This document shows positions 17,659-26,085 of a stretch of DNA of 64,000 bases, piece after piece (positions within the stretch are counted from its first letter, which is position 1; the number at the start of each line of letters is the position of its first letter). Below the pieces are notes generated by a model, which worked only from the letters and a program-made list of their open reading frames with translations, searched no databases and was not told the DNA's origin. Made by a program: the position numbers and the translations under genes. Location: assembly GCA_902362805.1 (NCBI GenBank), contig CABIXY010000005.1, positions 124,001-188,000 on the forward strand, read 5' to 3'. The DNA is from Eubacteriaceae bacterium. GTDB lineage: Bacteria; Bacillota; Clostridia; Peptostreptococcales; Anaerovoracaceae.

Positions 17659-19023
17659 TTGAAATCAAAGCAGATAGACTTTTCTGGCGGCCAGGTCCGT
17701 CATAATATCATCGCAGCTGCATCGCCGATGCTTGTAGCGCAGATTTTGAATCTTTTATATAACATCATCGACCGCATTTACATCGGTAGAATTCCCGGAG
17801 AAGGCACAATCGCCCTGGCAGGCCTGGGTCTTTGTTTTCCCATCATCACCATGGTGGCAGCCTTTTCCAATCTCTTTGGCATCGGGGGTGCGCCTCTTTG
17901 CAGCATTGCCATGGGACGAAAGGACGATGAGGAAGCGAAAAAAATCATGGCCAATGCTTACTTCATGCTGCTGTCTGCAGGAATCCTGCTGACCATTGTC
18001 GGCATCTCCTTTCACAAGCCATTGCTCTATCTCTTTGGAGCCAGCGATGAAACATATCCCTATGCGGCCGGCTATATCATCATCTATCTGCCGGGAACCG
18101 TCTTCGTCATGACTTCACTGGGACTCAATCCCTATATCAACAGTCAGGGTTTTGTCAGAACTGGCATGCTGACCGTACTTCTGGGTGCAGTCAGCAATAT
18201 TGTGCTCGACCCGATTTTCATCTTTGCACTGCACCTAGGGGTCAAAGGCGCCGCCATCGCTACTGTCATCTCCCAGTTTCTCTCTGCCGCCTGGGTACTG
18301 CTATTTTTGACCAGAGGAGCGGCGTTAAAACTGGACTTCAAAGGTTTCCGGCCAGATTTTCCTTGTATCAGGAAAATCTCCTTTTTGGGCACTGCCAGTT
18401 TTATGATGTCCTTCACCGACAGCCTGGTTCAAGTCGCCGCAAACTCCATGCTGCAGACCTTCGGCGGTGATATCTATATCGGTGTCATGACGGTCATCAA
18501 CTCCATCCGGCAAATTGCACAGACTCCAGTAGGTGCCCTCTCTGACGGTGCCACACCCGTGATCAGCTACAACTATGGCGCAAAGAAATATGCGAAAGTC
18601 AAAGAAGCGGTCAGGTTCATGACACAGTGCGGTTTTCTCTACACGTTGGCCGTCTGGGGACTGCTTTTTTTCTTCCCGCAATTTTTTATCCAGATCTTTA
18701 CACAAGAATCTGACTTGGTAAATGCGGCAGTTCCGTCGATGCACATCTACTTCTTCGGTTTCGTCATGATGGCTTTTCAGTTTGCGGGGCAGGCTACTTT
18801 CAAATCACTGAACCGGGCAGGTTATGCGGTGTTCTTCTCTATATTGAGAAAGGCCATTATCGTAGCGCCCTTGACCTTTTTGCTGCCCCATGTGGCTGGT
18901 TTGGGCGTCAACGGCGTATTCTTAGCGGAACCGATTTCCAATCTGGTAGGCGGTTTGGCCTGTTATATCACCATGCGTTGTACCGTCATGAAAGAACTCG
19001 ATGACCCATTGCCGAAAAGATGA
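17659..19023 (+). CDS. MATE family multidrug/toxin exporter
   Basis: 454 aa from a TTG start (LKSKQIDFSGGQVRHNI), ten bases after AAAGGAG. Twelve hydrophobic helices in two six-helix bundles; conserved N-lobe LLYNIIDRIYIGRIPGEGTIALAG and the repeat in the C-lobe (VNSIRQIAQTPVGALSDGATPVISYN, shown only in part here). MATE transporters expel cationic or hydrophobic compounds using Na or H gradients. The phosphoribosyltransferase gene follows 54 bp downstream and may share the transcript. Substrate unknown. Confidence 0.9.
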   Translation: MKSKQIDFSGGQVRHNIIAAASPMLVAQILNLLYNIIDRIYIGRIPGEGTIALAGLGLCFPIITMVAAFSNLFGIGGAPLCSIAMGRKDDEEAKKIMANAYFMLLSAGILLTIVGISFHKPLLYLFGASDETYPYAAGYIIIYLPGTVFVMTSLGLNPYINSQGFVRTGMLTVLLGAVSNIVLDPIFIFALHLGVKGAAIATVISQFLSAAWVLLFLTRGAALKLDFKGFRPDFPCIRKISFLGTASFMMSFTDSLVQVAANSMLQTFGGDIYIGVMTVINSIRQIAQTPVGALSDGATPVISYNYGAKKYAKVKEAVRFMTQCGFLYTLAVWGLLFFFPQFFIQIFTQESDLVNAAVPSMHIYFFGFVMMAFQFAGQATFKSLNRAGYAVFFSILRKAIIVAPLTFLLPHVAGLGVNGVFLAEPISNLVGGLACYITMRCTVMKELDDPLPKR

Positions 19024-19077
19024 AAATATGGTAGAATAATGGCGAAACAAATTCATGCACGTTAGAAAGGATTCATC

Positions 19078-19701
19078 ATGCGATATCATCCCCCACATTT
19101 TGATTTTGAAATTTGCGGAGTAAAGAGGCAGCTGCCTTTTGTAAAAATCAAAGACGATATGGCCTTAGCCAGTTTCTGTATCGTCTCAGACACAGAACTA
19201 GTACAAGCTGTAGCGCCAAAATTGGCAGAAAAGTTACCAGAAGTCGACATTTTACTGACGGCAGAGGCCAAGGGCATCATTCTCACTTATGAGATCAGCC
19301 GCCTCCTGGGCAAAGAATTTGTCGTTGCCCGCAAGAACAATAAGCCTTATATGCAGAACGTCTTAGAGGCAAACGTCTATTCTATCACCACCCAGAAAAA
19401 GCAAACCCTATATCTGGACGGCTGTGATGTAGAGAAGATCAAAGGCAAGCGTGTGGCCATCATCGACGACGTCATCGCCACCGGAGAATCTCTAAATGCC
19501 TTGGAAAAGCTGGCAGAAGAAGCTGGCGCAGAGGTGGCAGCTCGCGCTGCAGTTCTGGCCGAATTGGACTCCGTCTATCGAGACGACATCATTTTTCTCA
19601 AAGAACACTTCGTATTTACACCGAATGAGGACGGTACTTTCACGCCGATTGAATGTGAAACAAAGAAACGTCTGCGAGAAGCTGCAGGAAAAGAAAAATA
19701 A
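19078..19701 (+). CDS. Purine phosphoribosyltransferase-like protein
   Basis: 207 aa, AAAGGA ribosome-binding site. The PRPP-binding loop VAIIDDVIATGESLNALEKL is clear, preceded by VDILLTAEAKGIILTYEIS and FVVARKNNKPYM, the pattern of adenine or xanthine phosphoribosyltransferases. It would convert a purine base and PRPP to the nucleotide in salvage. Compared with standard Apt (~170 aa) it has a longer N-terminus and C-terminus, so the base specificity is uncertain. A repetitive structured region follows. Confidence 0.85.
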   Translation: MRYHPPHFDFEICGVKRQLPFVKIKDDMALASFCIVSDTELVQAVAPKLAEKLPEVDILLTAEAKGIILTYEISRLLGKEFVVARKNNKPYMQNVLEANVYSITTQKKQTLYLDGCDVEKIKGKRVAIIDDVIATGESLNALEKLAEEAGAEVAARAAVLAELDSVYRDDIIFLKEHFVFTPNEDGTFTPIECETKKRLREAAGKEK

Positions 19702-20010
19702 AAAACGTGGAAATAACGGAATCAAAGATTCCTATTTCCTCATGTCGCCCGCAAAGGGGGGCGACTCTTTGCAAGGTACGTTCTTTGATATTCCGTCAAT
19801 ATCGACTTCATCGATATCTCCTCCATATTAAAAAACGTGGAAATGACGGAATCAAGCGGTCAAGTCTGCCAAATCGAAATTTGGGGACTTTTCGCATGAG
19901 ACCTGCCAACGATTTACTTAAAGTAAATCGGGCTAGGGCTTCAAGATTCCTATGCACGCATGTCGCCCATAACAGGCGACGCTTCGCAATTACGTTCTTT
20001 GATATTTCCT
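19700..20010 (+). repeat. Two copies of a structured intergenic element, one with an 85-bp hairpin insertion
   Basis: Copy A (19700-19797) and copy B (19829-20010) share AAAAAACGTGGAAAT, ACGGAATCAA, GATTCCTAT, CATGTCGCCC, GCGAC and ACGTTCTTTGATATT in order. In each the ACGGAATCAAAGA-type 5' part can pair with TCTTTGATATTCCGT at the 3' end, giving a long stem. Copy B carries an extra 85 bp (19856-19940) flanked by TCAA and made of hairpins: AAGTC..CCAAAT/ATTTGG..GACTT and CGATTTACTT/AAGTAAATCG. No gene is seen. It looks like a mobile or dispersed palindromic element, or a structured RNA. Confidence 0.6.
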
Positions 20011-20026
20011 ATGGTTATAGAACGCC

Positions 20027-20057
20027 AAAGAGGATGCCTGCAGGCATCCTCTTTTTT
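20027..20057. terminator. Perfect-palindrome terminator
   Basis: AAAGAGGATGCCTG / CAGGCATCCTCTTT is a 14-bp stem without extra loop bases, then T-rich tracts on both sides. It closes the minus-strand MATE gene and the plus-strand unit. Confidence 0.85.
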
Positions 20058-20063
20058 CTAAAC

Positions 20064-21407
20064 TCAATGATAGTGATATTTCCTTTTGTTCTTAACTAGG
20101 AATGTTGTCGTCACCAGCAGCGCCAGCATTTCCGCCGCCACAACTGCAAGCCAGACACCGTCGATACCGAGAATTTCCGGCAGAATCAAAATCGCTGACA
20201 CCTGAAATATCAAAGTCCGCAGGAATGAAATAGCCGCCGAAACCACACCGTTGTTCAGCGCCGTAAAGAAAGCTGATCCCCATACGTTGATGCCGATAAC
20301 CAAAAAGGCGATGGCATAAATCCGGAAGCCATGGCTGGTCATGTCGAACATCTCCTGATCGTAGCTGGCGAAGACTTTGATCAGCGGAACGTTCAGAACC
20401 TCGGCCAAAACCATCAGCGTAACCCCGGTGGAGACCACCAGGCGGATGCTCTTTTTAAAGACATTTCTCAGTTCATCGTGATTGCCCGCACCATACTGAT
20501 AGGCGACGATGGGACCTGTCCCGATGGAATAACCGAAGAAAATCGCCATAAAGATAAAATTCACATACATGATGATGCCATAGGCTGCGACACCATCTTC
20601 TCCCGCCAGCCTCATCAGCTGAAAATTGTAGAGTACACCTACAATGGACTGGGATAAGTTGGTCACCATCTCTGAAGAACCGTTGGTAAAAGCCTTCAGC
20701 AATATCTTTCCGTGGAAGACCGTCTTTGTCAGCTGCAAGAGGCTGTCATTTTTTCTAAGAAAATAAATCATCGGCAGGATGCCGCCGAGAAATTCTCCCG
20801 CCGCCGTGGCCCAAGCTGCGCCGGCAATGCCCCATTCCAAGACTACGATGAACACAAAATCCAAGATGACATTGGTGATGCCAGCCATCAGCGATACCTT
20901 CAGGCTCAGAGAGGGTTTCTCCGCTGCGATGAAGAAGTTTTGAAAGATGTTCATCAAAATAAAGGCCGGCATGGAGACGAAAAGGATGCGTCCATAGACG
21001 ACGCAATTCTCCAGCAGTTCTCCGCTGGCGCCCAGTAGTACAGAAATCTGCCTGATGAAAATAAAGCCCAGGACAGAGAGTGTCACAGAAATGCCGATTG
21101 CTGTATAAATCAACAGCGAAAAATATTCATTCGCCTTATCCGGTTTCCCTTCGCCCAAAGTCTTTGATACGATGGCGCTTCCGCCTGTACCGATCATAAA
21201 TCCGATGGCTGCCACACCCATGGCGATAGGCATGATTAGATTTACAGCGGCAAAAGGCGTCTTGCCGACGAAATTCGAGACGAAAAATCCGTCCACGATG
21301 CTGTATAACGATGTGCAGATCATCATCAATATCGGTGATATTACAAAACGCAGCAGCCGCTTGTACGTAAAATGATCTGACAGTTGTATTCTCTTTTCCT
21401 TCTCCAT
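20064..21407 (-). CDS. MATE family efflux transporter under MarR control
   Basis: 447 aa, AGGAG ribosome-binding site before MEKEKRIQLSDHF. Twelve helices; SLYSIVDGFFVSNFVGKTPFAAVNL is the helix-1/2 signature of the prokaryotic DinF/MepA-like subgroup. It lies 49 bp after a marR gene in the same direction, and duplicated operators stand in front of that gene, so both are probably induced together by a toxic ligand. Sequence differs strongly from the MATE gene at 17659, so the two are not recent duplicates. Confidence 0.9.
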   Translation of the reverse strand: MEKEKRIQLSDHFTYKRLLRFVISPILMMICTSLYSIVDGFFVSNFVGKTPFAAVNLIMPIAMGVAAIGFMIGTGGSAIVSKTLGEGKPDKANEYFSLLIYTAIGISVTLSVLGFIFIRQISVLLGASGELLENCVVYGRILFVSMPAFILMNIFQNFFIAAEKPSLSLKVSLMAGITNVILDFVFIVVLEWGIAGAAWATAAGEFLGGILPMIYFLRKNDSLLQLTKTVFHGKILLKAFTNGSSEMVTNLSQSIVGVLYNFQLMRLAGEDGVAAYGIIMYVNFIFMAIFFGYSIGTGPIVAYQYGAGNHDELRNVFKKSIRLVVSTGVTLMVLAEVLNVPLIKVFASYDQEMFDMTSHGFRIYAIAFLVIGINVWGSAFFTALNNGVVSAAISFLRTLIFQVSAILILPEILGIDGVWLAVVAAEMLALLVTTTFLVKNKRKYHYH

Positions 21408-21456
21408 ATCCCATTCTCCTTCTATTCGCCTGCCCCTCTGTTAGCGAGCCCGACGT

Positions 21457-21906
21457 CTATTTCAAAATCTGCTCGATTTCTTCATGAAACAGATCTAAAT
21501 ATTTCTTAGTCAGTCTCAGAAATTCATCGGCATCTTGATCCCCCAATCTGATAAAACCGCTCTTCTCCGCCTCGATCAAAGGTGAAATCACTTTTGCTAC
21601 CAGTTCTTTGCCGGTTTCCGTCAGTATAATCTGTTTATTCTTCCGATTGTCTGCCAATGGCTTCAACTCTATCATGCCCTGTGAGACCAGCTTTTTCAGC
21701 GCAGAGTTGACGGTCTGCCGGCTGTAAGACCACGCCTCACAGAGTTCTTTCTGTGTATACACAGACTGGCTCTCTTCTACGCTGTAGAGAATCCAGAAAG
21801 CCGTATCTGAAAGCCCGCTTTTTCTCGCATAGAGATGGTAAAGCCCGTCTAGTTCCTTTGCCAGCTGATTGTATAATATCATCTGACCAATTATCTTGTC
21901 TTCCAT
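21457..21906 (-). CDS. MarR-family transcriptional regulator
   Basis: 149 aa, AAGGTGG ribosome-binding site. Winged helix: LSDTAFWILYSVEES, YTQKELCEAWSYSRQTVNSA (recognition helix), LVSQGMIELKPLADNRKNKQ (wing with the conserved D-x-R), LTETGKELV. N- and C-terminal helices form the dimer. The MATE exporter follows, the common arrangement of MarR with a drug pump it represses. Two nearly identical inverted repeats (21925-21973) upstream are the likely binding sites. Confidence 0.9.
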   Translation of the reverse strand: MEDKIIGQMILYNQLAKELDGLYHLYARKSGLSDTAFWILYSVEESQSVYTQKELCEAWSYSRQTVNSALKKLVSQGMIELKPLADNRKNKQIILTETGKELVAKVISPLIEAEKSGFIRLGDQDADEFLRLTKKYLDLFHEEIEQILK

Positions 21907-21924
21907 TTAAAACCACCTTATTTT

Positions 21925-21973
21925 AATCCGATTTCGGACAAATCCAGAACATATTATAATCCGATTTCGGATT
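21925..21973. promoter_or_regulatory. Duplicated MarR operator
   Basis: AATCCGATTTCGGATT (21958-21973) is a perfect inverted repeat with a 2-bp centre; AATCCGATTTCGGAC (21925-21939) is the same site with the last bases changed. Centres are 33 bp apart (about three helix turns), so dimers would bind on one face of the DNA, over the marR promoter. Confidence 0.75.
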
Positions 21974-22000
21974 AATATCAATAAAATAATCCCCTGCAAA

Positions 22001-22056
22001 GAAAAAGATGTTCCACCTATGGAAGTCTGTAGTTTTCCATAGATGAAACATCTTTT
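22001..22056 (-). terminator. Terminator of the M20/AbgT operon
   Basis: Minus strand: AAAGATGTTTCATCTATGGAA pairs with TTCCATAGGTGGAACATCTTT (two G-T/mismatch positions) and TTTTTC follows, three bases after the peptidase stop. Confidence 0.8.
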
Positions 22057-22060
22057 CTTA

Positions 22061-23248
22061 TTATTTACGCGTTTCTTCGAATTCTTTCCAAGCCTGCTGG
22101 CGAAGTTCCGGATTGACCAGATACTCGCAGGCAACAGCACCCAGGCCCTTTGCCGCCAGCATCATACCGTCAAAACCCTGCTGGGAACCCGCCGCCTCGC
22201 GGAAGCCCGGTGTATGACAGATGATATCTTCTGGTCCCATCTTAAAATAAGATCCCAAAGTCGGGCAGACATAAGTGATATCACCCACGTCCCACGCGAA
22301 GTTTCTGGAATCGGCCTGTGTATAAGGTTCTCCGATGCTGTCCAGATACTCAGCCAGAACCAAACCCAGCTGATGGTTGGATTTCGTATCTCTCATCGGA
22401 TTCTTGACCGCCTCCATCTCGTACTCACAGCCTGTAACCAAAGCTGCCGCCTGAGCAGAATGTTCCAGGTTGGTAAATACCCGTTTCAGATGTTCTGAGG
22501 TGTCTGAACGGATGCTGAACTGCAGTTCACAGTTGTCCGGAATGGTATTAGCAGCCAGGCCGCCGTCAGTGACGATAGAATTGACTACGTCACATGGCCG
22601 GTTCTGCTGGCGAATTGCATTCATATTGTTGATACAGAGCATGCCTGCCGTCAGGGCATTTTTGCCGTGAACCTGATCGCCGCCTGCATGGATAGCCACT
22701 CCCTTGAATCTTATTTTTATCATAGTCGCTGCGACTAGAGAGCGTTCAATCACCGTTTCACCCTCTCCGTGAGCGGTGAACACAACGTCTACATCGTCAA
22801 AGTAGCCTTTTTCTACGAAAACTACCTTGGCGCCGTAGTTTGGTACTGTTCCCTCTTCTGCCGGAGTGCCCAGAACACGTACTTCACCACCCAGTTCTTC
22901 TTGCAGATGCGAAAGTGCGATACCTGCGCCTACAGCAGAACAGCAAAACAGATTGTGCCCACAGGCATGTCCGATCTGTGGCAAAGCGTCATATTCTGCC
23001 ACGAAAGCGATGACAGGACCTGGCTTGCCAGACTTTTTCACTGCAGCAAAGGCCGTATCCATATCGCAGACACCCTTTTCCACCTCAAAGCTATTATCTG
23101 CCAGCATTTCTGTCAGAAGCTTCGATGCCGTGTATTCCTGATGGCCGATTTCTGGATTTTCCCAGATGGTGCGGCTCATAGTCGTCAGAGCTTCACGTCT
23201 GCTCTCTAATTCCTTCGTTAAGGTTTCTATATATTTCTCTGCTAACAT
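22061..23248 (-). CDS. M20 family amidohydrolase, AbgB-like
   Basis: 395 aa, AAGGAG before MLAEKYIETLTKELE. M20 dinuclear-metal site residues: AEYDALPQIGHACGHN (Asp and His), GTPAEEGTVPNYGAK (Glu pair), FTAHGEGE, and the dimerisation domain starting FKGVAIHAGG. Closest in pattern to AbgB/PM20D2-type enzymes that cut amide bonds of aminobenzoyl-glutamate or N-acyl dipeptides. It follows abgT by ten bases, so uptake and hydrolysis of the same substrate is likely. The second subunit AbgA of E. coli is not present. Confidence 0.87.
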   Translation of the reverse strand: MLAEKYIETLTKELESRREALTTMSRTIWENPEIGHQEYTASKLLTEMLADNSFEVEKGVCDMDTAFAAVKKSGKPGPVIAFVAEYDALPQIGHACGHNLFCCSAVGAGIALSHLQEELGGEVRVLGTPAEEGTVPNYGAKVVFVEKGYFDDVDVVFTAHGEGETVIERSLVAATMIKIRFKGVAIHAGGDQVHGKNALTAGMLCINNMNAIRQQNRPCDVVNSIVTDGGLAANTIPDNCELQFSIRSDTSEHLKRVFTNLEHSAQAAALVTGCEYEMEAVKNPMRDTKSNHQLGLVLAEYLDSIGEPYTQADSRNFAWDVGDITYVCPTLGSYFKMGPEDIICHTPGFREAAGSQQGFDGMMLAAKGLGAVACEYLVNPELRQQAWKEFEETRK

Positions 23249-23258
23249 TTCTATCTCC

Positions 23259-24779
23259 TTACATAAAGATGCTGCTTCCCGGTCCCAGCGGCAGGTTCAG
23301 CTTGTACCAGATCAGAATCAGAATGATCCAGCTGATCGCAAAGGAAATTACCAGTGGAAGCATCGTTGCAATAATGGAACCAAGGCCAGATTTTCTATCA
23401 TACTTCAGCGCAGTCATGATGATAAACGGCATGAATGGCTCAAGGGGTGAAACAGCGTTGGTTACGGAATCCGCAATACGGAAAGCCGCTTGTGTAAAGG
23501 CCGGAGTGAAACCCAGCTTCATGAACATCGGTACAAAGATCGGCGCCATCAGTGCCCATTTTGCTGACGCGCTGCCAATCATAAAGTTAATCAGCATCGT
23601 AATGCAGATAAAGCCTACGATCAGCGGCGCTCCTGTCAGGCTGCTTCCGCTGAGGAATTCAGATCCCTTTACTGATAAGTATAACCCCAAATTAGACTGG
23701 GCAAACGCTTTGACGAACTGTCCAGCGAAAAAGCAAAGAACGACGAAGCCTGCCAGTCCGGCCATGGATTTTCCCCAAAGCTGCACAACATCAGCTGACT
23801 TTTTAATCACCTTGGTCTTGATGCCATAGGCAAGTCCAGCGACCAGGAAGAAAATAGTCAGGATCGGCACCATGCTGCTAAAGAACGGTGAATCAATGAT
23901 TGCGCCGTCTTCGCCTCTGAGAATTCCGTTTTTCGGAACGATAGTGATAGCCAGAATGGCCAGATATACCAGTACCGCAATACCAGCCCATTTCATGCCG
24001 GATTTTTCTTCTGCAGTGACTGCTGCCAAAGTCGTATCCTCTGTCTCGATAGCGCCAGGTTCTCCTTCATCACGCTTATATTCTCCAAGCCTCGGTTCGA
24101 TGATTTTCTCTACTACCAGGGTTCCCACGATGGTCAGCATGACAGTGGAAGCCGCCATGAAGTACCAGTTTACCGTAGGATTTACGGTATAATTTGGATC
24201 ATAAATCTGTGCAGCGGATTCTGTGATGCCGGAGAGCAGAATATCCGTCTGCGTAACCATCAGGTTCGCAGAAAGGCCTGCCGCAACGCCGGCAAATCCA
24301 GTAGCTAGTCCCGCGATCGGATGACGATCCATACCTCTGAAAATCATTGCACCGAGAGGCGGAATGATGACGAAAGTTGCAGAACCTGCCAGACTTCCCA
24401 TGATACCGACAAGCAGAACGATGGCTGTTACCAAGAATTTCGGCGCACCAGCGATGCTGGATTTGATGACCGTTTTTACAAGTCCAGTCTCTTCTGCAAT
24501 ACCGATGCCCAGCATGGCGACTAACGTCACACCGAGGGGACTGAAGGTTACAAAGTTTTCGACCATGGATTGTAAGAACCAGGTCAGTCCTTCTTTGCTC
24601 ATCAGGTTACTGATATGCTGTGATTCGCCGGTGTTTGGATGTGGAAACTCTATGCTGGAACATAGTGCTGACACGACGAACACGACGACCGTCAAAATAA
24701 TGAAGATGTATACGGGGTGAGGGAGGCGGTTGCCAAATCGCTCAATACCGTTCCAAATTCGGTTTTGCTTTTGTTTCAT
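23259..24779 (-). CDS. abgT: AbgT family transporter (p-aminobenzoyl-glutamate-type)
   Basis: 506 aa. About twelve membrane helices and two re-entrant hairpins. Starts NRIWNGIERFGNRLPHPVYI, the standard AbgT opening; GSLAGSATFVIIPPLGAMIF and FMIGSASAKWALMAPIFVPM are the two conserved hairpin regions. AbgT proteins import p-aminobenzoyl-glutamate or, in other members, export sulfonamides. Co-transcribed with the M20 hydrolase, which favours import and folate-fragment salvage. A near-consensus promoter lies at 24847-24876. Confidence 0.92.
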   Translation of the reverse strand: MKQKQNRIWNGIERFGNRLPHPVYIFIILTVVVFVVSALCSSIEFPHPNTGESQHISNLMSKEGLTWFLQSMVENFVTFSPLGVTLVAMLGIGIAEETGLVKTVIKSSIAGAPKFLVTAIVLLVGIMGSLAGSATFVIIPPLGAMIFRGMDRHPIAGLATGFAGVAAGLSANLMVTQTDILLSGITESAAQIYDPNYTVNPTVNWYFMAASTVMLTIVGTLVVEKIIEPRLGEYKRDEGEPGAIETEDTTLAAVTAEEKSGMKWAGIAVLVYLAILAITIVPKNGILRGEDGAIIDSPFFSSMVPILTIFFLVAGLAYGIKTKVIKKSADVVQLWGKSMAGLAGFVVLCFFAGQFVKAFAQSNLGLYLSVKGSEFLSGSSLTGAPLIVGFICITMLINFMIGSASAKWALMAPIFVPMFMKLGFTPAFTQAAFRIADSVTNAVSPLEPFMPFIIMTALKYDRKSGLGSIIATMLPLVISFAISWIILILIWYKLNLPLGPGSSIFM

Positions 24780-24846
24780 TTGTTACTCCTACCTTTACTA
24801 CTTTATTGTTCTTTCCATAACTAGTTCAATTTCGACACATAGTCTA

Positions 24847-24876
24847 TAATATATGATTGTGTTTTACTATGTCAAT
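24847..24876 (-). promoter_or_regulatory. Promoter of abgT
   Basis: Minus strand TTGACA (24876-24871), 18 bp, TATTAT (24852-24847), about 67 bp before the abgT start. Confidence 0.75.
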
Positions 24877-24900
24877 GGCAGTTTCACTTTTTGCACAAAA

Positions 24901-25052
24901 AAAGTGGCTTCGCCACTCCGCTAGGGAACCCTAGGTTCCCTTCGGCGCTTGCTACGCAAGCTGAGCACCCTCCTGAGGGCGGCGAGGGGATTCCCCTCTG
25001 CACACCCCTTTTTTGTTTAATAGGAAATCGATATTTCCTATTAAACAAAAAA
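24901..25052. repeat. Hairpin-dense intergenic block with a 20-bp inverted repeat
   Basis: Five hairpins in a row: AGTGGCTTCGCCACT (24903-24917), GGGAACCCTAGGTTCCC (24924-24940), GCTTGCTACGCAAGC (24947-24961), CCCTCCTGAGGG (24968-24979), GAGGGGATTCCCCTC (24985-24999). Then a perfect 20-bp inverted repeat with a CGAT loop at 25009-25052. The block is GC-rich in its first part and contains no gene. It may be a structured RNA or a dispersed palindromic repeat. Confidence 0.6.
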
Positions 25053-25078
25053 AGACCGGATTTCTTTTAATCCGGTCT
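25053..25078 (-). terminator. Terminator of the lipoprotein gene
   Basis: AGACCGGATT / (T)CCGGTCT stem read on the minus strand, followed by TTTTTTTG, nine bases after the lipoprotein stop. Confidence 0.85.
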
Positions 25079-25086
25079 CATGTTTC

Positions 25087-25899
25087 TTATTCCAATATCG
25101 TTTTTAAGTAATCTTTGATATTGCCGTCGTCCCAGATATTCCATCCTAAGAGGACAGTTGCGTAGACGGCTTCCCCCTTCTTTGTCTTTTCCATAACGTC
25201 TGCTGCTATATAGACGTTGCCATAATCTCCATGGCTGTTAATGTCTACGGTAATGTTCGTCGATTCTCCCGTTCTTAATTTCAGTGGGTGTTTGACGCTG
25301 ATTTCGCTCAACGGCGTTTCGTTAAATAAAATATCTGTAAAATACTTCTCTGCGCCTTCCATCCTAAACTTCAGTCCGGTAAGTTCTGTATCCTTCTCTG
25401 CTGGTTCTAAGTTCACATAACTATTGCCCCTGTCACTGTCGCCGCTTTCGTCAATCATATCGTAATCAAAATCATCTGAAGAGATCACGATATTTCCCAC
25501 ATCCTCTGTAGTCTCACTTCCGTCGTCCCAGGTAATTTTCACCTTGCTAAATTTGATGTCTTCCGGCAGCTCACCAGAATCGTCAATCTGACTGCTTCCG
25601 ATGCCGACATGAACTGTGATGAGCGTATATTTTTCATCTTCCTGGTACTCATCGTAGTCATAAACTTTGCATTTTACGCCCTTTGGTCCATCGACTACAG
25701 CAACCTTGGAGACGACTTTATCCCAGTTATAGTCTTGAATATAAGATAGTTCTATATCCATTTCGTCAGTATAAACCAGCTGCTTGATAAAAACCGGTTT
25801 CTCAAGATCTGGACCTGCTACAGTTCTGATGGAACCACAGCTTGTCACAGCAAAAGCAAAAACGACAATCATTGCTAGTGCGATAAACTTCTTTCTCAT
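25087..25899 (-). CDS. Predicted lipoprotein of unknown function
   Basis: 270 aa from MRKKFIALAMIVVFAFAVTSC, with GAGGAG ahead of the ATG. A basic n-region, a hydrophobic stretch and lipobox VTSC give a type II signal peptide, so the mature protein is anchored to the outer face of the membrane. The rest is acidic and beta-rich, with two repeats of an Ig-like character (VKITWDDGSETTEDVG; LRTGESTNITVDINS). No enzyme motif. It is followed by a terminator and sits downstream of the L,D-transpeptidase; a cell-envelope role is a guess. Confidence 0.7.
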   Translation of the reverse strand: MRKKFIALAMIVVFAFAVTSCGSIRTVAGPDLEKPVFIKQLVYTDEMDIELSYIQDYNWDKVVSKVAVVDGPKGVKCKVYDYDEYQEDEKYTLITVHVGIGSSQIDDSGELPEDIKFSKVKITWDDGSETTEDVGNIVISSDDFDYDMIDESGDSDRGNSYVNLEPAEKDTELTGLKFRMEGAEKYFTDILFNETPLSEISVKHPLKLRTGESTNITVDINSHGDYGNVYIAADVMEKTKKGEAVYATVLLGWNIWDDGNIKDYLKTILE

Positions 25900-26085
25900 A
25901 ATCTCTCTCCTCTTTGTCCTTTTGTTGTATCTTTTATATAACATGTGCATTCCTTTGATATAAATATCGAGGCACCTGTTTCAATAAACGCTTCCTTACC
26001 TCTTGGCCGTAAGATCACTGCGTTTATTATAATAAAAAAGGCCAGATTATGCAAATGAATAATCGGTATTGAAGAAAATCTTTGC

